From assembly GCF_003113265.1 (NCBI RefSeq), contig NZ_PUIV01000006.1:106959-170958 (forward strand): a stretch of 64,000 nucleotides of DNA, given 5' to 3'. This stretch comes from Methylosinus sporium. Lineage in GTDB: Bacteria; Pseudomonadota; Alphaproteobacteria; Rhizobiales; Beijerinckiaceae. Positions 56,973 through 64,000 of the stretch are shown here, piece by piece. A model generated the notes under the pieces. It did no database searches and was not told where the DNA came from. It worked only from the letters and a program-made list of their open reading frames with translations. The translations under genes and the position numbers were made by a program. The first letter of the stretch is position 1; each line of letters begins with the position of its first letter.

Positions 56973-58015
56973 GGCTCTCGAGGCTTCGCCTTCTCCCGCC
57001 CGGCGGCTTCATAGGCCCCGACGATTTGCCGCACGAGGTCGTGGCGCACCACATCGCCCTCGGCGAATTTCACTCTTCCGACGCCCTCTATGTTGGAGAG
57101 CAGCGCGATCGCCTCGCTCAATCCGGACTTTTGGCCGGGCGGGAGATCGGTCTGCGACGGGTCGCCATTGACGATCATACGCGATCCGTCGCCGAGTCGG
57201 GTAAGAAACATTTTCATTTGCATGGAGGTGGCGTTCTGCGCCTCGTCCAGCAGAACGCAGGCTTTGGTGAGCGTGCGGCCGCGCATGAAGGCGAGCGGCG
57301 CCACCTCGATCATGCCGGTCTGAATGCCGCGCTCCACCATGCGCGGGTCCATGAAATCATGAAGGCCGTCGTAAATGGGTCGGAGATAGGGGTCGACCTT
57401 CTCGCGCATGTCGCCGGGCAGGAAGCCCAAGCGCTCGCCGGCCTCCACCGCCGGGCGCGAGAGGATGATGCGTTCGACCGCTCCCTGCTCGAGCAGCGAG
57501 ACCGCATGGCCGACGGCGAGCCAGGTCTTGCCCGTGCCGGCGGGCCCTTCGGCGAAGACCAGCTCATGGCGCTTCAACGCCCGCAAATAGAGGTCCTGGG
57601 CGAGATTGCGGGCGCGCACCGGCCCGCGTCGGCGCGTCGAAATCTGCTCGAAGACGGCGCGGCCGGGCTCCGCCTCGGGAAAGAGGCTGCCCTGGCGGGC
57701 CGATTCCTGAATAGCGCCATCCACGTCGCCGAGCCCCACATTCTGGCCGAGCTGCACCCGGCCATAGAGAATTTCCAGAACGCGGCGGGCGTGCTCGCAG
57801 GACTCCGAGCGACCCTTGAGCGTGACATGATTTCCATTGGCGAAGCAGGAAACGCCGAGCCGCCGCTCGATCTTGGCGAGATGCTGGTCGTAGAGGCCGA
57901 AAACGAGCGAGGCGTAACGATTGTCCTCGAAGGCGAGCGTGACTTCCGCCTCCGGCTCGCCCGAGCGCGGCGCATCCGGCTGTTCGAAGACCCGTCTCTC
58001 GCGGTCGAGCGTCAC
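56969..58015 (-). CDS. PhoH-like ATPase
   Basis: A 348-residue NTPase with an N-terminal KH-like RNA-binding region ([19 protein letters not shown]). Walker A is [11 protein letters not shown] (157-167), and the later [20 protein letters not shown] holds Walker B. It is often linked to RNA metabolism with YbeY. The GTG start at 58015 overlaps the miaB stop (GTGA), and the stop overlaps ybeY (ATGA), so all three are translationally coupled. Confidence 0.94.
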   Translation of the reverse strand: MTLDRERRVFEQPDAPRSGEPEAEVTLAFEDNRYASLVFGLYDQHLAKIERRLGVSCFANGNHVTLKGRSESCEHARRVLEILYGRVQLGQNVGLGDVDGAIQESARQGSLFPEAEPGRAVFEQISTRRRGPVRARNLAQDLYLRALKRHELVFAEGPAGTGKTWLAVGHAVSLLEQGAVERIILSRPAVEAGERLGFLPGDMREKVDPYLRPIYDGLHDFMDPRMVERGIQTGMIEVAPLAFMRGRTLTKACVLLDEAQNATSMQMKMFLTRLGDGSRMIVNGDPSQTDLPPGQKSGLSEAIALLSNIEGVGRVKFAEGDVVRHDLVRQIVGAYEAAGREKAKPREP

Positions 58016-59457
58016 AGGGCGGCCTCCCTCGCATCATTTGGGATCGCGCGGCCGGCGATGCGTCCGGCGAGCGAATTGGAGCCGGCGGCGACGATCGTCA
58101 CCGGCAGCGTCTTTCCGATCAGCTCCGCGCCGCCCATCGCATGAACGGGCTGCATATAGGGGCTCTTGCCGGCGATCTGACCCTCGTGCCGGCCGGCTTT
58201 CTCGAACAAGACCTCGACCGTGCGGCCGACAGTGGCGGCGTTGAACGCCTGCCGCTGCTCCTCGACCAGCGTCTGCAGAATGGCGAGCCGCTCGGATTTG
58301 ACGCTCTCGTCGATCTGATCCTCGCGCTCGGCGCCCGGCGTGCCGGGACGCGGCGAATATTTGAACGAAAATGTGGATGCGAATCCGACAGCGCGAATGA
58401 GCTCCAATGTCGCCTCGAAATCCGCGTCCGTCTCGCCGGGAAAGCCGACGATGAAGTCGGACGAGAGTGCAATATCCGGCCGCGCCGCGCGCAGCCGCGC
58501 GACGATGTCCAGATAGAAGCTCGCGTCATGGCGCCGGTTCATCGCCTTCAAAATGCGATTCGAGCCCGATTGAACGGGAAGATGCACGAAGGGCGCCAAA
58601 AAGGGAAGCTCGGCATGGGCGTCGATCAGCTCCTGCGTCATGTCGACCGGGTGGCTGGTGGTGTAGCGCAGCCGCGTGACGCCTTCGATACGCCCGAGCC
58701 GCGCCAGCAGCCGGGGCAGGGACCAGGGCGCGCCATGCTGGTCCGTCCCGCTATAGGCGTTGACGTTCTGCCCGATGATGGTCAGCTCGCGCACGCCGGC
58801 GGCGGCTAGCGCCTCCGCCTCCTCGATGATCTCAGACGGACGTCGCGAGACCTCGGCGCCGCGCGTGTAGGGCACCACGCAGAAGGAGCAGAATTTGTCG
58901 CATCCTTCCTGAGCGGTGACGAAAGCCGTGACGTCGCGCACGCGCTTGCCCTCGGCCGCCATGCGGCGCAGCGCCGCGAATTTGTCGGCGACGGCGAAAT
59001 CCGTCTCGGCGAGGCGTTCGCCGGCCTCGGCGCGGGTCAAAAGATCGGCGAGGCGATGATAGCTCTGCGGCCCGACGACGAGATCGACCGCGCGCTGGCG
59101 GCGCAGCACCTCCTCGCCCTCGGCCTGGGCGACGCAGCCGGCGACGATGATTTTATAGTCGCGCCCCTCGGCGCCGCGCTCGCTCTTCAGCTTGGCGAGA
59201 CGGCCGAGCTCGGAATAGACCTTGTCGGTCGCCTTCTCTCGAATATGGCAAGTGTTGAGCACGACGAGATCGGCCTCGTCCTCATCGGCGGCTTCCGCAT
59301 AGCCGCGCGCCGCGAGCAGGTCCGCCATGCGCGTCGCGTCATAGACGTTCATCTGGCAGCCATATGATTTCACATAGGCTTTTGCTTTGCCAAGCGATTC
59401 CGCGTCTCCGCGGGACTGCGATGCGGGAGCGATCGGCTTAGATGCGGCGTCGGTAAT
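58012..59457 (-). CDS. miaB: tRNA-2-methylthio-N6-dimethylallyladenosine synthase; likely ATT start
   Basis: A radical-SAM methylthiotransferase that modifies A37 of tRNAs. Counting from 59457 (481 residues), the auxiliary cluster Cys are C34 (SYGCQMN), C70 (NTCHIRE) and C108 (VAGCVAQ). The radical SAM triad is C186/C190/C193 ([17 protein letters not shown]). A TRAM domain ends the protein. No ATG, GTG or TTG lies in frame between the Shine-Dalgarno AGGAG (59465-59469) and the conserved first strand. An ATT at 59457, seven bases after it, is the best start. The only standard codon, GTG at 59373, would cut into the first beta strand and leaves 453 residues. Confidence 0.85.
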   Translation of the reverse strand: MTDAASKPIAPASQSRGDAESLGKAKAYVKSYGCQMNVYDATRMADLLAARGYAEAADEDEADLVVLNTCHIREKATDKVYSELGRLAKLKSERGAEGRDYKIIVAGCVAQAEGEEVLRRQRAVDLVVGPQSYHRLADLLTRAEAGERLAETDFAVADKFAALRRMAAEGKRVRDVTAFVTAQEGCDKFCSFCVVPYTRGAEVSRRPSEIIEEAEALAAAGVRELTIIGQNVNAYSGTDQHGAPWSLPRLLARLGRIEGVTRLRYTTSHPVDMTQELIDAHAELPFLAPFVHLPVQSGSNRILKAMNRRHDASFYLDIVARLRAARPDIALSSDFIVGFPGETDADFEATLELIRAVGFASTFSFKYSPRPGTPGAEREDQIDESVKSERLAILQTLVEEQRQAFNAATVGRTVEVLFEKAGRHEGQIAGKSPYMQPVHAMGGAELIGKTLPVTIVAAGSNSLAGRIAGRAIPNDAREAAL

Positions 59458-59497
59458 CTCAATTCTCCTGGCGGAACTCTCTCGAGCTGCACGATCG

Positions 59498-59538
59498 CGT
59501 GTTCTCCGAAAACCGCTTCGCGCTTTTCGGAGAACACG
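59498..59538. other. Long perfect hairpin between plsC and miaB
   Basis: The arms CGTGTTCTCCGAAAA and TTTTCGGAGAACACG (59498-59512, 59524-59538) form 15 uninterrupted pairs. After one mismatch the loop can extend the stem by three more. It begins 12 bases after the plsC stop and ends 29 bases before the miaB ribosome binding site. It lacks a T run on the minus strand. Confidence 0.65.
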
Positions 59539-59549
59539 CCCCGGCGATA

Positions 59550-60338
59550 TTACGCGCGCTTGCCGCCCGCCGCCGAGAGATCGGCCGCCAAGAGTTCGCG
59601 CACGCTGGCCTCTGTCGCGGCGGCGAGAGCCTTGCGGTCGCCGGAGCTCGGGTCCACCGCCTCGCCCCATAGTATATGACATTTCGCGCCGCCGCGCTTC
59701 ATCAGACTCCACAAATGCGGGAGAAAAGTCATATCGCCATACCAGCCGACGTCGAGCCGCTCGCCTGTGCTCGAGCGCCGCGTATAGACGATCGCGGTCG
59801 GAACGAGCGTCGGCTTCGCCGCATCCTGGTTGGACTCGGCGAGCCCGCTCAGCATGGCGAAATGCGATGCGTTGAATTTCAGCACGCCTGCGCCGTCGCT
59901 CGAGGTTCCCTCGGCGAAGACGACGACGTCGTCGCCCGCCCGCAGCCGCTCGGCCAGCGCCGCATTGACGATCGGGATCGCCCGCCGATTGCCGCGCTCG
60001 ACGAAGACCGTGCCCTGCAGCCGGGCCAGAAAGCCGAGCACTGGCCAGGAGGCGACCTCGGCCTTGGCAAGAAAGACGAGCGGGTAGAGGCTCGCGAGAG
60101 CGATGATGTCGGTCCACGACACGTGATTGGCGACGACGAATCGCGGTCCCGCGCCGCCCGGCGCGCCGCTCTCCTCGACCTCTATGCCGATGATCCGGCA
60201 CATGACACGGCAAAAGCCGGTCTGGATGCGGTGACGCAGCGCCCAGCGACGCCGTCGCGCCAGCCATTGGACGGGAACGAAGACGACGAAGGCGCCGGTC
60301 ATCGCCAGGACGAATATGATCGCGCGCAGATAGGGCAT
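59550..60338 (-). CDS. plsC: 1-acyl-sn-glycerol-3-phosphate acyltransferase
   Basis: A 262-residue membrane-associated enzyme that makes phosphatidic acid. One N-terminal helix ([17 protein letters not shown]) is followed by the HxxxxD motif NHVSWTD (H72, D77), [10 protein letters not shown] and FAEGT (141-145). It is part of the minus-strand housekeeping block, downstream of rimI. Confidence 0.92.
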   Translation of the reverse strand: MPYLRAIIFVLAMTGAFVVFVPVQWLARRRRWALRHRIQTGFCRVMCRIIGIEVEESGAPGGAGPRFVVANHVSWTDIIALASLYPLVFLAKAEVASWPVLGFLARLQGTVFVERGNRRAIPIVNAALAERLRAGDDVVVFAEGTSSDGAGVLKFNASHFAMLSGLAESNQDAAKPTLVPTAIVYTRRSSTGERLDVGWYGDMTFLPHLWSLMKRGGAKCHILWGEAVDPSSGDRKALAAATEASVRELLAADLSAAGGKRA

Positions 60339-60399
60339 GACCCTGTCTCTAACGCGCGAGTGACAGTTTCGTGACGGCCTCGCCGGCAGTTCTCGCCGC

Positions 60400-60906
60400 T
60401 TACAGCTCGCAGCGCATCGTCAGCGCCGCCTGACGTTCGCCATTGGGGCGCTGATAATAATTCTCGCGCCGGCCGATGATCTTATAGCCCAACCTCTCAT
60501 AGACCTTCAGCGCTGCGGCATTGTCTTCGCCCACCTCGAGGAAAACGAGCCGCGCGCCGCCGCGCTCGAGATTGGTCATATGGGCCGCGAGCAGCGCACG
60601 CCCGAGGCCCGCCCCGCGACGGGCTGGATCGACGGCGAATGTCAGAATCTCGGCGTCCGGCGGCAGCAGCCGAGACAGCGCCATGCCGCCCATCTCGTCC
60701 TTGAGCAGGCGCTCGTTCATCGCGCCGTCGGCGAGAATGGTGCGGTCCGTCAAAAGGCTCTCGAAATCGATCTTGGACCAGGGAAAGGCGAAAGAGGCCG
60801 CGTGGATCTTGGCGCAATCATAGGCGTGATCGGCGCCGATGGGGCGGATCACATAATGGGGCCTTGGAAAGAAGGTCGAGAGCAAGCTCATGACGGCGCC
60901 GCTCAT
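60400..60906 (-). CDS. rimI: Ribosomal-protein-alanine N-acetyltransferase
   Basis: A 168-residue GNAT acetyltransferase. ILTFAVDPARRGAGLGRALL is the acetyl-CoA binding motif (about residues 87-106). VFLEVGEDNAAALKVYERLGY is the RimI-type C-terminal core. Its ATG at 60906 overlaps the tsaB stop (ATGA), and tsaB-rimI pairing is common. Confidence 0.92.
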   Translation of the reverse strand: MSGAVMSLLSTFFPRPHYVIRPIGADHAYDCAKIHAASFAFPWSKIDFESLLTDRTILADGAMNERLLKDEMGGMALSRLLPPDAEILTFAVDPARRGAGLGRALLAAHMTNLERGGARLVFLEVGEDNAAALKVYERLGYKIIGRRENYYQRPNGERQAALTMRCEL

Positions 60907-61598
60907 GCCTCGGCCGGGGCGTCTTGCAGCGGGCGCTGCTCCGAGGGCTTGGCGTCCGGCGCCTTCAGATAGAGCGGGCGGGCGGGGGCCGTCGCCGGAT
61001 CGGCGACGAGGCCGAGCCGCGCGACATAGGCGATATCGGGCGCCGGCGCGCGGCTGGCGACCTCCGCCTCGAGGCCGGCGAGCCGCGCCTCCTCCGCCAG
61101 CAGCGGCGCGCCGGAGCCGATCAGCCGCAGCGGGCCCGAGCCGAGCGCGCGCAGCGCCTCATGGGCGCCGACGCGTCGCGGCGACAAGAGCGTGCGGCCA
61201 TCCGGCCCATAGGCGGTCACATAGACTTGGCCATGGCGGGCGTCGATCGCCGCCGCCACCACGCCGTCGAAGGGGACGAGCACATAAGGGGCGGCCAGCG
61301 CCGCGAGAGTGGAGACGCCGACGATCGGCGCCTTCACGGCGAGGGCGATGGCCTGGCCGGCCGCGAGACCGATTCGGATGCCGGTGAAGGAGCCGGGCCC
61401 GACCGTGACCGCCACCCGTCCGATGGAGGCGAAGCCGCCGCCCGCCGCGGCGACGACGCGCTCGACGAGCGGCAGCAATTCCTCGGCGTGGCCGCGCTCC
61501 ATCGGCGCCGTCTCGATAGCGATTGGATCCGCGGCGCCCAGATCGAGCACGCAGGCGGAGACGGCGGGAAGCGCCGTGTCGATGGCGAGGATTCTCAT
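60903..61598 (-). CDS. tsaB: tRNA threonylcarbamoyladenosine biosynthesis protein TsaB
   Basis: A 231-residue ASKHA-fold protein that partners TsaD and TsaE in t6A37 synthesis. ILAIDTALPAVSACVLD starts the fold; ERGHAEELLPLVERV and VTVGPGSFTGIRIGLA are the family signatures. It lies 46 bases after the NifU-like gene. Confidence 0.95.
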   Translation of the reverse strand: MRILAIDTALPAVSACVLDLGAADPIAIETAPMERGHAEELLPLVERVVAAAGGGFASIGRVAVTVGPGSFTGIRIGLAAGQAIALAVKAPIVGVSTLAALAAPYVLVPFDGVVAAAIDARHGQVYVTAYGPDGRTLLSPRRVGAHEALRALGSGPLRLIGSGAPLLAEEARLAGLEAEVASRAPAPDIAYVARLGLVADPATAPARPLYLKAPDAKPSEQRPLQDAPAEA

Positions 61599-61644
61599 TG
61601 CCGGCGGATTATGACGGGTTTCGCGCGGCTTTCAAAGCGGCGTC

Positions 61645-62196
61645 TCAAACCTGCTGCACCGAGCTCACCTGGGGCACGAAATGGCGCAGCATATTCTCTA
61701 TGCCGTTCTTGAGCGTCGCGGTGGAGGAGGGGCAGCCGGAGCAGGAGCCCTTCATCGCCACATAGACGATTCCGTCGCGAAAGCCGCGGAAAGTGATGTC
61801 GCCGCCGTCATTGGCGACCGCCGGCCGCACCCGCGTCGCGATCAGCTCCTTGATCTGCGCCACCGTCGCGGCGTCGGCGGGATCGAAGAACTCCGCCGGA
61901 GCGGCCTCGGCGCCGTCGATGACGATCGGCTGGCCGGAGCTGAAATGCTCCATGATCGTGCCCAGAATGGCCGGCTTCAGATGCGCCCATTCGGCGCCCG
62001 TCTTGGTGACGGAGACGAAATCGGGGCCGAACATCACCGCTTCGACGCCGTCGATCGACAGCAGCGCGCCGGCGAGCGGCGAGGCTGCCGCGGCTTCCGG
62101 CGAGCGGAATTCGCGCGCGCCCTCGGCGAGGACGGGGCGGCCGGGCAGAAACTTCAGCGTGGAAGGGTTGGGCGTGGTCTCGGTCTGGATGAACAT
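61645..62196 (-). CDS. NifU-family iron-sulfur scaffold protein
   Basis: A 183-residue Fe-S scaffold or carrier (NfuA/Nfu1 type). The N-terminal Nfu domain opens MFIQTETTPNPSTLKFLPG. The C-terminal NifU domain carries the cluster-binding CSGC (C152, C155). GGAGAAG precedes the ATG at 62196. It heads the minus-strand block ending at corC. Confidence 0.95.
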   Translation of the reverse strand: MFIQTETTPNPSTLKFLPGRPVLAEGAREFRSPEAAAASPLAGALLSIDGVEAVMFGPDFVSVTKTGAEWAHLKPAILGTIMEHFSSGQPIVIDGAEAAPAEFFDPADAATVAQIKELIATRVRPAVANDGGDITFRGFRDGIVYVAMKGSCSGCPSSTATLKNGIENMLRHFVPQVSSVQQV

Positions 62197-62324
62197 GTGT
62201 CTTCTCCGCAGCGTCCGGTTCAAGGCCGGCGTGGCGATGGCGCCGCTTCTCTAGCACAAAATCCGCCGCGCGGCAGCCGAGCCTCGCGCACGACGCCTCA
62301 CGCCGGGCGCGCACAATGGCGTGC

Positions 62325-62726
62325 TCAGCGGGCGGGGCGGGCGCGCAAAATGCCGAGCAGCGTCGCGCTATGCTCCGAGCGCCGCGCGCGCGCTTCGCCG
62401 ATGGGCGCGAAATCGGAGATGTCGGGCGCGATTTTGTCGGAGCCTTCGAACATCAGCAGGCCCGTCTGTGTGACGATGATGTCGCCTTTGCGCAAGGTCG
62501 GATCGTCGAGGCGCGCATCTTGGCGCGCGTCGCGCGTCTCGACGGCGCGCTCGCGATCGGCGACGACGCGCGTCGCGAAAGCGTCGTAACGCTCGCGTGC
62601 TTCGTCTATGCGAAGCAGCCATTCGACGCGCGCATCCTCATCGCGCGTCGCTTCCGCCGCAGCGGGAGCGAGCATCGCGAGCGCCGACGACAATCCACAG
62701 TAGAAAAATGCTCTCGTCATCGCCAT
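62325..62726 (-). CDS. Small secreted hypothetical protein
   Basis: A 133-residue protein with a signal peptide (FFYCGLSSALAMLAPAAAEA, cleavage near residue 25). A charged helical region (DEARERYDAFATRVVADRERAVETRD) is followed by a short block DPTLRKGDIIVTQTGLLMFEG that looks like a beta hairpin. It ends in an Arg/Ala tail. I do not recognise a family. The start (62726 or 62720) has no clear ribosome binding site. Confidence 0.6.
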   Translation of the reverse strand: MAMTRAFFYCGLSSALAMLAPAAAEATRDEDARVEWLLRIDEARERYDAFATRVVADRERAVETRDARQDARLDDPTLRKGDIIVTQTGLLMFEGSDKIAPDISDFAPIGEARARRSEHSATLLGILRARPAR

Positions 62727-63128
62727 TGCGCGAAAATGGAACGAAGCGTGATGCGCCGCGCGAATATTATTCGAACGCTCGTTTGTGATTCGCGCGTGCT
62801 CGATTCCCAGCTACGTGTATTCCCCAGTTTGTCAATCTCCGCCCTGCCCAGAATAATGGTTATAGCGCGGGTCACGCCGAACGAAACTCGGCTCAGGCGT
62901 CGTTCGCTCGGCCTTTCCGCGCTTGGTTATTCCGGGGCTTTTGATGATGATCTGTCTGTCGCTGCGCGATGCGATCCCATGCTTCGCGTTCCCTGTGTCG
63001 GCGCGTCGAAACGCGCGACGCGCTTGTTCCACTCGAGACGAAGGATGACCATGGTTCAGCCGCCTCCGCTGACGAGCGCGCTCGTCGACGAGTCGTCTCG
63101 TCGAATTTGTGCCCTTCCGCAAGAACGG
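62727..63128. other. Divergent 402-base region upstream of the response regulator
   Basis: It holds the promoters of the small secreted protein (minus) and the FixJ-type regulator (plus). An AT-richer patch lies at 62755-62880. In-frame ATGs at 63045 and 63051, preceded by AAGGA, could extend the regulator by about 26 residues. I see no RNA gene here. Confidence 0.4.
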
Positions 63129-63752
63129 ATGAGCAGAGACGCCACGATTCATATCGTCGACGACGACGACGCCGTTCGCGATTCTCTCAGTCTTCTATTG
63201 TCGACGGACGGCTTTCGGGTCCGGGCGCATGAGAGCGCCAGCCGATTTCTCGCTTCCGTCGATTCCGGCGACACGGGCTGCGTCGTGACCGACGCGCGTA
63301 TGCCGGAGATGACCGGCATAGAGCTGCTGGAGGCGATGAAGGCGCGGCATTTGTCGCTGCCGGTCGTCGTCATCACCGCTTATGCCGATGTGTCGCTCGC
63401 CGTGCAGGCGATGAAGCAGGGCGCTTTCGACTTTCTCGAAAAGCCTTTCGACAATGAGGCGCTGATCGCCTGCGTGCGCCTCGCGCTCGCCTATGAGCGG
63501 GAGGAGCAGTTCCGCGCCGCCGAGACGCAGACGATCGAGGCGCGTCTGCAGACGCTCACCGCGCGCGAGAGCGAGGTGCTCGAGCGTCTCTTGCACGGAA
63601 TGCCGAACAAGGTCATCGGCCGCGAACTCGGCATCAGCGTCCGCACGGTGGAGGTTCACCGCGCCAATGTGATGCTGAAAATGAGCGCCGGCAGCCTCTC
63701 CGAGCTCGTGCGCATGTCATTGGCAGCCGAGCAGGCGCGCGGCAAGGGCTGA
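63129..63752 (+). CDS. FixJ/LuxR-family response regulator
   Basis: A 207-residue two-component regulator. The receiver domain has the acidic pocket DDDD (11-14), phosphoacceptor D55 (VVTDARMPEMTG), T83 (ITAY) and K105 (LEKPF). The LuxR-type helix-turn-helix is LTARESEVLERLLHG...NKVIGRELGISVRTVEVHRA. The start at 63129 gives the usual FixJ length; the ATG at 63051 has the better ribosome binding site and would add 26 residues. No histidine kinase is next to it in the window. Confidence 0.9.
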   Translation: MSRDATIHIVDDDDAVRDSLSLLLSTDGFRVRAHESASRFLASVDSGDTGCVVTDARMPEMTGIELLEAMKARHLSLPVVVITAYADVSLAVQAMKQGAFDFLEKPFDNEALIACVRLALAYEREEQFRAAETQTIEARLQTLTARESEVLERLLHGMPNKVIGRELGISVRTVEVHRANVMLKMSAGSLSELVRMSLAAEQARGKG

Positions 63753-63780
63753 CCCGCGCCCGGCGATTTTCCAGCATACG

Positions 63781-63813
63781 AAGGACGCGCCGGTTCCTCG
63801 GCGCGTCCTTTTT
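63781..63813 (+). terminator. Strong intrinsic terminator after the response regulator
   Basis: AAGGACGCGCCG (63781-63792) and CGGCGCGTCCTT (63799-63810) form a perfect 12-base stem with the loop GTTCCT. The stem is followed by TTT. Confidence 0.85.
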
Positions 63814-63834
63814 GTTAACCACGTCCTGTAGCGC

Positions 63835-64000
63835 ATGGGACACAGGCGGGCGATAAAGCGCGGGCGTTGCGTGGAAGGCCTTGTCTTCGACATAGAGACG
63901 AGGTCATTTGGGCGCGCGGCGAAGCTTCGGGAGCGGCCCGGAGCATTGGTCGGGGGCGGCGTGGTTTTGAAGACGCTTCGTATTTTCGGTGTTTTGGCGG
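63835..64000 (+). CDS. Possible 5' end of a gene running out of the window
   Basis: From an ATG at 63835 a frame stays open to the edge (about 55 codons). Its last codons read LKTLRIFGVLA from a TTG at 63967, which could itself start a signal peptide. There is no clear ribosome binding site for either, and 166 open bases mean little at this GC content. Confidence 0.2.
   Translation, partial: MGHRRAIKRGRCVEGLVFDIETRSFGRAAKLRERPGALVGGGVVLKTLRIFGVLA

Noticed and set aside
59458..60267. Long N-terminal extension of miaB through plsC
   Set aside because: The open frame continues through the plsC gene out of frame and contains no MiaB sequence; the Shine-Dalgarno at 59465-59469 marks the true start.
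63799..63830. TTAACCAC in the tail of the last terminator as a CtrA site
   Set aside because: Only a half-site, inside a terminator, with no second half at seven bases and no proven gene downstream.

Overview
The window is a 64 kb piece of high-GC chromosome from an alphaproteobacterium, most likely of the Hyphomicrobiales (Rhizobiales). A methylotroph or methanotroph of the Methylocystis/Methylosinus type is plausible. Support comes from an alphaproteobacterial Flp/Tad pilus locus, the NDUFA12-DUF2155-aat block, an nifU/tsaB/rimI/plsC/miaB/phoH/ybeY/corC block, a FixJ-type regulator, a B12-dependent ribonucleotide reductase and an MxaD-like periplasmic protein followed by a YVTN beta-propeller. 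No methanol or methane oxidation enzyme is present, so the lifestyle is inferred. I found no tRNA, rRNA, CRISPR array, insertion sequence or integrase.

Layout: 0-5 kb holds the end of an exopolysaccharide sugar transferase, a small hypothetical, a cyclopropane-fatty-acid synthase with a stress-type membrane protein, and an orphan helical protein. 5-13 kb holds nrdJ, a translationally coupled periplasmic pair (MxaD-like plus beta-propeller), an FAD oxidoreductase and a lone pstS with a possible Pho box. 13-20 kb holds the complex I accessory subunit, DUF2155, aat, a long CoA-transferase, a cupin and opgH. 20.3-23.6 kb is a tightly coupled four-gene cluster: an MDR dehydrogenase, a PTPS-like protein lacking its canonical cysteine, a GT4 glycosyltransferase and a methyltransferase broken by a frameshift. 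23.7-26.8 kb holds a DUF4261 protein, cytochrome b561 and a phosphohexomutase.

26.8-38.8 kb is a complete Flp/Tad type IVc pilus locus. tadG, tadE and a stand-alone secretin N-domain protein lie on the minus strand. Two near-identical pilins, then cpaA, B, C, D, E, F, tadB and tadC, lie on the plus strand. tadD is convergent at the end. Strong hairpins separate the pilin genes from each other and from cpaA, and a CtrA-like site precedes cpaB.

38.9-51.7 kb holds an FUSC membrane protein, an M17 aminopeptidase coupled to an NlpC/P60 hydrolase (murein peptide turnover), a MaoC dehydratase, a nucleoside phosphorylase, the yejABEF peptide transporter, a succinate-semialdehyde dehydrogenase and a cupin. 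51.8-55.5 kb is a cobalamin-riboswitch operon: promoter, riboswitch, BtuB-like receptor, a soluble protein of unknown function and a small unknown membrane protein. It sits in the same genome region as the B12-dependent nrdJ. 55.5-62.7 kb is a minus-strand housekeeping block with overlapping start/stop codons; its miaB has no standard start codon where one is expected. The window closes with a FixJ-family regulator and a strong terminator.

The best candidates for undescribed biology are the 20.3-23.6 kb cluster (possible glycosylated or methylated pterin-like metabolite) and the two unknown proteins in the B12 riboswitch operon.
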